Source: Natronomonas sp. CBA1123
GTDB lineage: Archaea > Halobacteriota > Halobacteria > Halobacteriales > Haloarculaceae
Direction: 5' to 3'
NCBI RefSeq assembly: GCF_009741925.1
Contig: NZ_WPCC01000004.1
Span: 62,001 to 126,000 of the forward strand
DNA length: 64,000 bases
The translations under genes and the position numbers were made by a program. Positions 62,096-64,000 of this stretch are shown here, piece by piece. A model generated the notes under the pieces. The model was given only the letters and a program-made list of their open reading frames with translations. It made no database searches and was not told the DNA's origin. Position 1 is the stretch's first letter, and each line of letters starts with the position of its first letter.

Positions 62096-62440
62096 TCACA
62101 GCGGGTGTTCGTCGGTGTACGTCCGGAGGTCGGCAATCACCTCGCCGTCGATGTCGAAGGTGTCGACGAAGCCGAACCACACCTCGCCGTCGGCCCGGAG
62201 CAGTCGCCCCTCGATGGCGACGCGGCCGCCTGCATCGGTGCTGTACACCGCATCGATTGCGTGCTCGGTGTCGGTTTCGGGCCGCTCTTCGCGCATGAAC
62301 TCGACGAAGCGCTCCCGACCTGACAGCGTCCGGTCGGGACGCTCGTGGACGAAGTCCGCCGCGAGGAGCGACGTGAGCGTTTCGTAGTCGTCGGCGTCGA
62401 TGCTCCGGTAGTACTCCCGCGCGAGGGCAGGGCCGTCCAT
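62096..62440 (-). CDS. NTF2/SnoaL-like protein
   Basis: 114 residues from the ATG at 62440 (MDGPALAREYYRSIDADDYE), chosen over a longer frame whose added residues are Arg-rich and not protein-like. The cone-shaped NTF2-like fold is suggested by ETLTSLLAADFVHERPDRTL, SGRERFVEFMREERPETDTE and a final FDIDGEVIADLRTYTDEHPL. Such proteins range from isomerases to binding domains; no catalytic residue can be assigned. Confidence 0.8.
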   Translation of the reverse strand: MDGPALAREYYRSIDADDYETLTSLLAADFVHERPDRTLSGRERFVEFMREERPETDTEHAIDAVYSTDAGGRVAIEGRLLRADGEVWFGFVDTFDIDGEVIADLRTYTDEHPL

Positions 62441-62487
62441 ACCGACAGTGGGGCCGGCGTCCGGAAATATTCCGTTGATTCTCCGAT

Positions 62488-63201
62488 TCACTCCGCGAGC
62501 GTGACGTTCTCGGCCAGCCACGCTTCGGCATCGTCCAGCGCCGCGGTGTCCTCGGCGGTGAGTTTCAGCCGGTTGTGCCCCGCCTCGCGGTCGGGATAAC
62601 AGCCGACCTTCACGCCGAAACGTTCCCGCGTCTCGTCGAGTCGTTCGATGAGGTTCGCCTCGGGTTCCTCGGTGTAGAGGAACCGCGACTCCGCGTCACC
62701 GTCGAACTCGCCGGCTACGTCCTCGAACATCCGCTCCATCTCCGACGGAATCCCGGGCAGAACGTAGACGTTCTCGACGACACACCCCGGCGAGAGGCCG
62801 GCGCGGTTGAGCAGCGGCCGGGCACCCTCGGGAAGCGAGGCCTCCGCTTCGACGTTCACGTCGAGGTCCGGATAGTCGCCCGCGATGGCCTCCAGCGTCC
62901 GTTCGATGTCCTCGCGTGCGAGGTCGTTGTCGACGAGCGGTCGGTCGAACGCCGCCGCGACGCCGGCCATCGTCACGTCGTCGGGCGTCCCGCCGAGGCC
63001 GCCGGTGACGACGACGGCGTCGAAGGCGTCGCTGTACTCCCGTGTCGATTCGGCGATGACCGCCTCGTCGTCCGGGACGGTCAGTATCCGTCGGACGGAG
63101 ACGCCGCGGTCGCTCAACTCTCCGGCCAACCACGTCGCGTTGGTGTTCTCCGTGTCGCCGTCGAGCAACTCGTCGCCGACGGTGAGAAGGGCCGCCTGCA
63201 T
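62488..63201 (-). CDS. cinA: CinA/MoaB-fold molybdopterin-binding-like protein
   Basis: 237 residues from the ATG at 63201 (MQAALLTVGDELLDGDTENT). The MoCF-type motifs are TVGDELLDGDTENTNATWLA and VVVTGGLGGTPDDVTMAG (about 63-80, the GGxGxTxDD loop). VENVYVLPGIPSEMERMFED is characteristic of the CinA N-terminal (COG1058) domain. No C-terminal nicotinamide deamidase domain is present. The domain in bacteria hydrolyses ADP-ribose; archaeal role unclear. Confidence 0.9.
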   Translation of the reverse strand: MQAALLTVGDELLDGDTENTNATWLAGELSDRGVSVRRILTVPDDEAVIAESTREYSDAFDAVVVTGGLGGTPDDVTMAGVAAAFDRPLVDNDLAREDIERTLEAIAGDYPDLDVNVEAEASLPEGARPLLNRAGLSPGCVVENVYVLPGIPSEMERMFEDVAGEFDGDAESRFLYTEEPEANLIERLDETRERFGVKVGCYPDREAGHNRLKLTAEDTAALDDAEAWLAENVTLAE

Positions 63202-63224
63202 GGCCCAATCGTCGGCGCCGGCCG

Positions 63225-64000
63225 TCAAAGGCCTTCCGCGTTCGGAACCAGCTCAGTCGCCGTTTTCAGCCGTTCGGGGCTGACGCCGCCGAACTCTGCT
63301 TTTCGGTGGCAGGACGGGCACAGCGAGACGACGTTTTCGAGGTAGTGAGCGTCGAACTCGGCCGTAACCGGTGTTTCGACGAACGCCCGGACTGGAACGA
63401 TGTGGTGTACGTCCGGGTTCCGGCTGAGTTCGTCCGCCGTCACCCCACAGAGAACGCACCGGTAGTCGTCCCGTTCGAGCGCCTGCCTGCGGACCCGGTT
63501 CCAGCCGCGGCCGTAGTTGGCGTCGCCCCCACCCTTCCAGTTCGGATGGCCGTCGCCAGTGAATTCCTCGGAGAGCCACTCGTACTGACAGTCGGGACTG
63601 CAGAAGACGTGTTCTCCGTTGATGTTGTTCTGCTGGCGAAGTATCTTCGCATCACACCAGTCACAGGTCAGTTCGTGCTCGCCACCTGACCAGCGGGGAT
63701 TCCGTTTTCCCGATATATCGCGTTCGTGACGCCACTCCGCGGATTCGACGCACGACTCGCAGTATCGGCCGGGTTTTGCCGACGGGTAGTATTCGAAGTT
63801 CGAGCCGCATATCTCGCACGTCGTTGCAGTTCTGCCACCGCGATAGTTCGGGTTGCTGTCGCCCTCGAACGACATCGCTTCGTCTCGACAGTCGTCGGAA
63901 CAGTACGTTTTCTCGTGTTCGCTGTGGAACTCGACGCCACAGCGGGCGCACTCTCGGTTCGGGAGCAACTCGTCGTGGGCGGCGCTGTGGTGGACGCCCA
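63225..64000 (-). CDS. HNH endonuclease with zinc-finger modules (start outside window)
   Basis: The frame is open to the window edge, so at least 258 residues and no certain start; a TTG at 63968 is possible but the frame continues upstream (HHSAAHDELLPNRECARCG). Three zinc modules occur: CARCGVEF...CSDDC, CEICGSNF...CESC and CDWCDAKI...CSPDC, each followed by a related motif (NPNYRGG, NPRWSGG, HPNWKGG). The HNH domain is WNRVRRQALERDDYRCVLCG then NPDVHHIVPVRAF and LCPSCHRKAE. Such free-standing nucleases are often mobile or viral. Confidence 0.85.
   Translation of the reverse strand, partial: GVHHSAAHDELLPNRECARCGVEFHSEHEKTYCSDDCRDEAMSFEGDSNPNYRGGRTATTCEICGSNFEYYPSAKPGRYCESCVESAEWRHERDISGKRNPRWSGGEHELTCDWCDAKILRQQNNINGEHVFCSPDCQYEWLSEEFTGDGHPNWKGGGDANYGRGWNRVRRQALERDDYRCVLCGVTADELSRNPDVHHIVPVRAFVETPVTAEFDAHYLENVVSLCPSCHRKAEFGGVSPERLKTATELVPNAEGL

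Overview
The window is chromosomal DNA from a haloarchaeon (class Halobacteria). The evidence is very high GC with tightly packed, acid-rich proteins; an archaeal A-type ATP synthase operon; archaeal lipid enzymes (CDP-archaeol synthase and a geranylgeranyl-reductase-family flavoprotein); aRF1, aIF1A, Rio1, thermosome and 4-demethylwyosine synthase; and TTTAWA-like promoters about 25 bases before start codons, as expected of leaderless transcripts. I saw no rRNA, tRNA, CRISPR array, complete insertion sequence or replication origin. All functional calls are by eye from motifs and family knowledge; no database search was run.

Layout. 1-6.2 kb: 3' part of the atp operon (E-C-F-A-B, a RecA-fold-like orphan, D). 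6.4-13.1 kb: a WS/DGAT-type acyltransferase, a small zinc-cysteine protein, aRF1, a 44-residue membrane protein, argS, and two tandem paralogues of a haloarchaeal HTH-annotated family. 13.3-21.8 kb: taw1, the riboflavin pair rbkR-ribB, ilvE, a cupin, RNase Z, a MaoC hydratase, a large RuvC/YqgF-fold protein and small membrane proteins. 21.9-29.8 kb: an alcohol dehydrogenase, then aIF1A, DUF2237 and Rio1, separated from the KH protein (Pno1/Dim2-like) by a phosphoesterase, a GNAT, a phosphosugar mutase and a two-gene operon of a RubisCO-like protein and a membrane coiled-coil protein. 29.8-38.9 kb: GMC oxidoreductase, thermosome, CNNM/CorC protein, DUF2157, carS, proline dehydrogenase, DUF502 and a Cmi4-like regulator. 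39.0-43.3 kb: a BioY-EcfA-EcfT vitamin importer and a membrane Hdr-like Fe-S oxidoreductase. 43.3-45.2 kb: a lower-GC pair, a GGCT-like protein and a novel-looking membrane protein with Cdc48-N-like barrel segments. 45.4-54.7 kb: lipid reductase, a Cas4-like protein with an altered nuclease site, Sua5, a Cys-less redoxin with a glutaredoxin, a second CNNM protein, a phosphate permease, YigZ, upp and small conserved proteins. 54.7-64 kb: tungsten-type aldehyde oxidoreductase, cation/proton antiporter with RCK domains, MBL hydrolase, serS, a zinc-ribbon membrane protein, an NTF2-like protein, a CinA/MoaB-fold protein and the start-truncated end of an HNH nuclease gene.

Connections. Riboflavin synthesis and its regulator form one overlapping unit. 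The vitamin importer is a complete ECF module. Acyl metabolism recurs (WS/DGAT, MaoC, PaaI thioesterase, Hdr-like quinone reductase). Ribosome-assembly and translation factors cluster at 23-30 kb.

The points that most deserve follow-up are: the RubisCO-like protein that lacks most catalytic residues and is translationally coupled to a membrane coiled-coil partner; the orphan barrel-plus-membrane protein at 43.9-45.2 kb; three intergenic hairpin arrays sharing a T-run core; and three single-base deletions that break otherwise well-conserved genes (thermosome, phosphate permease, phosphoesterase), a pattern that looks more like base-calling error than biology.
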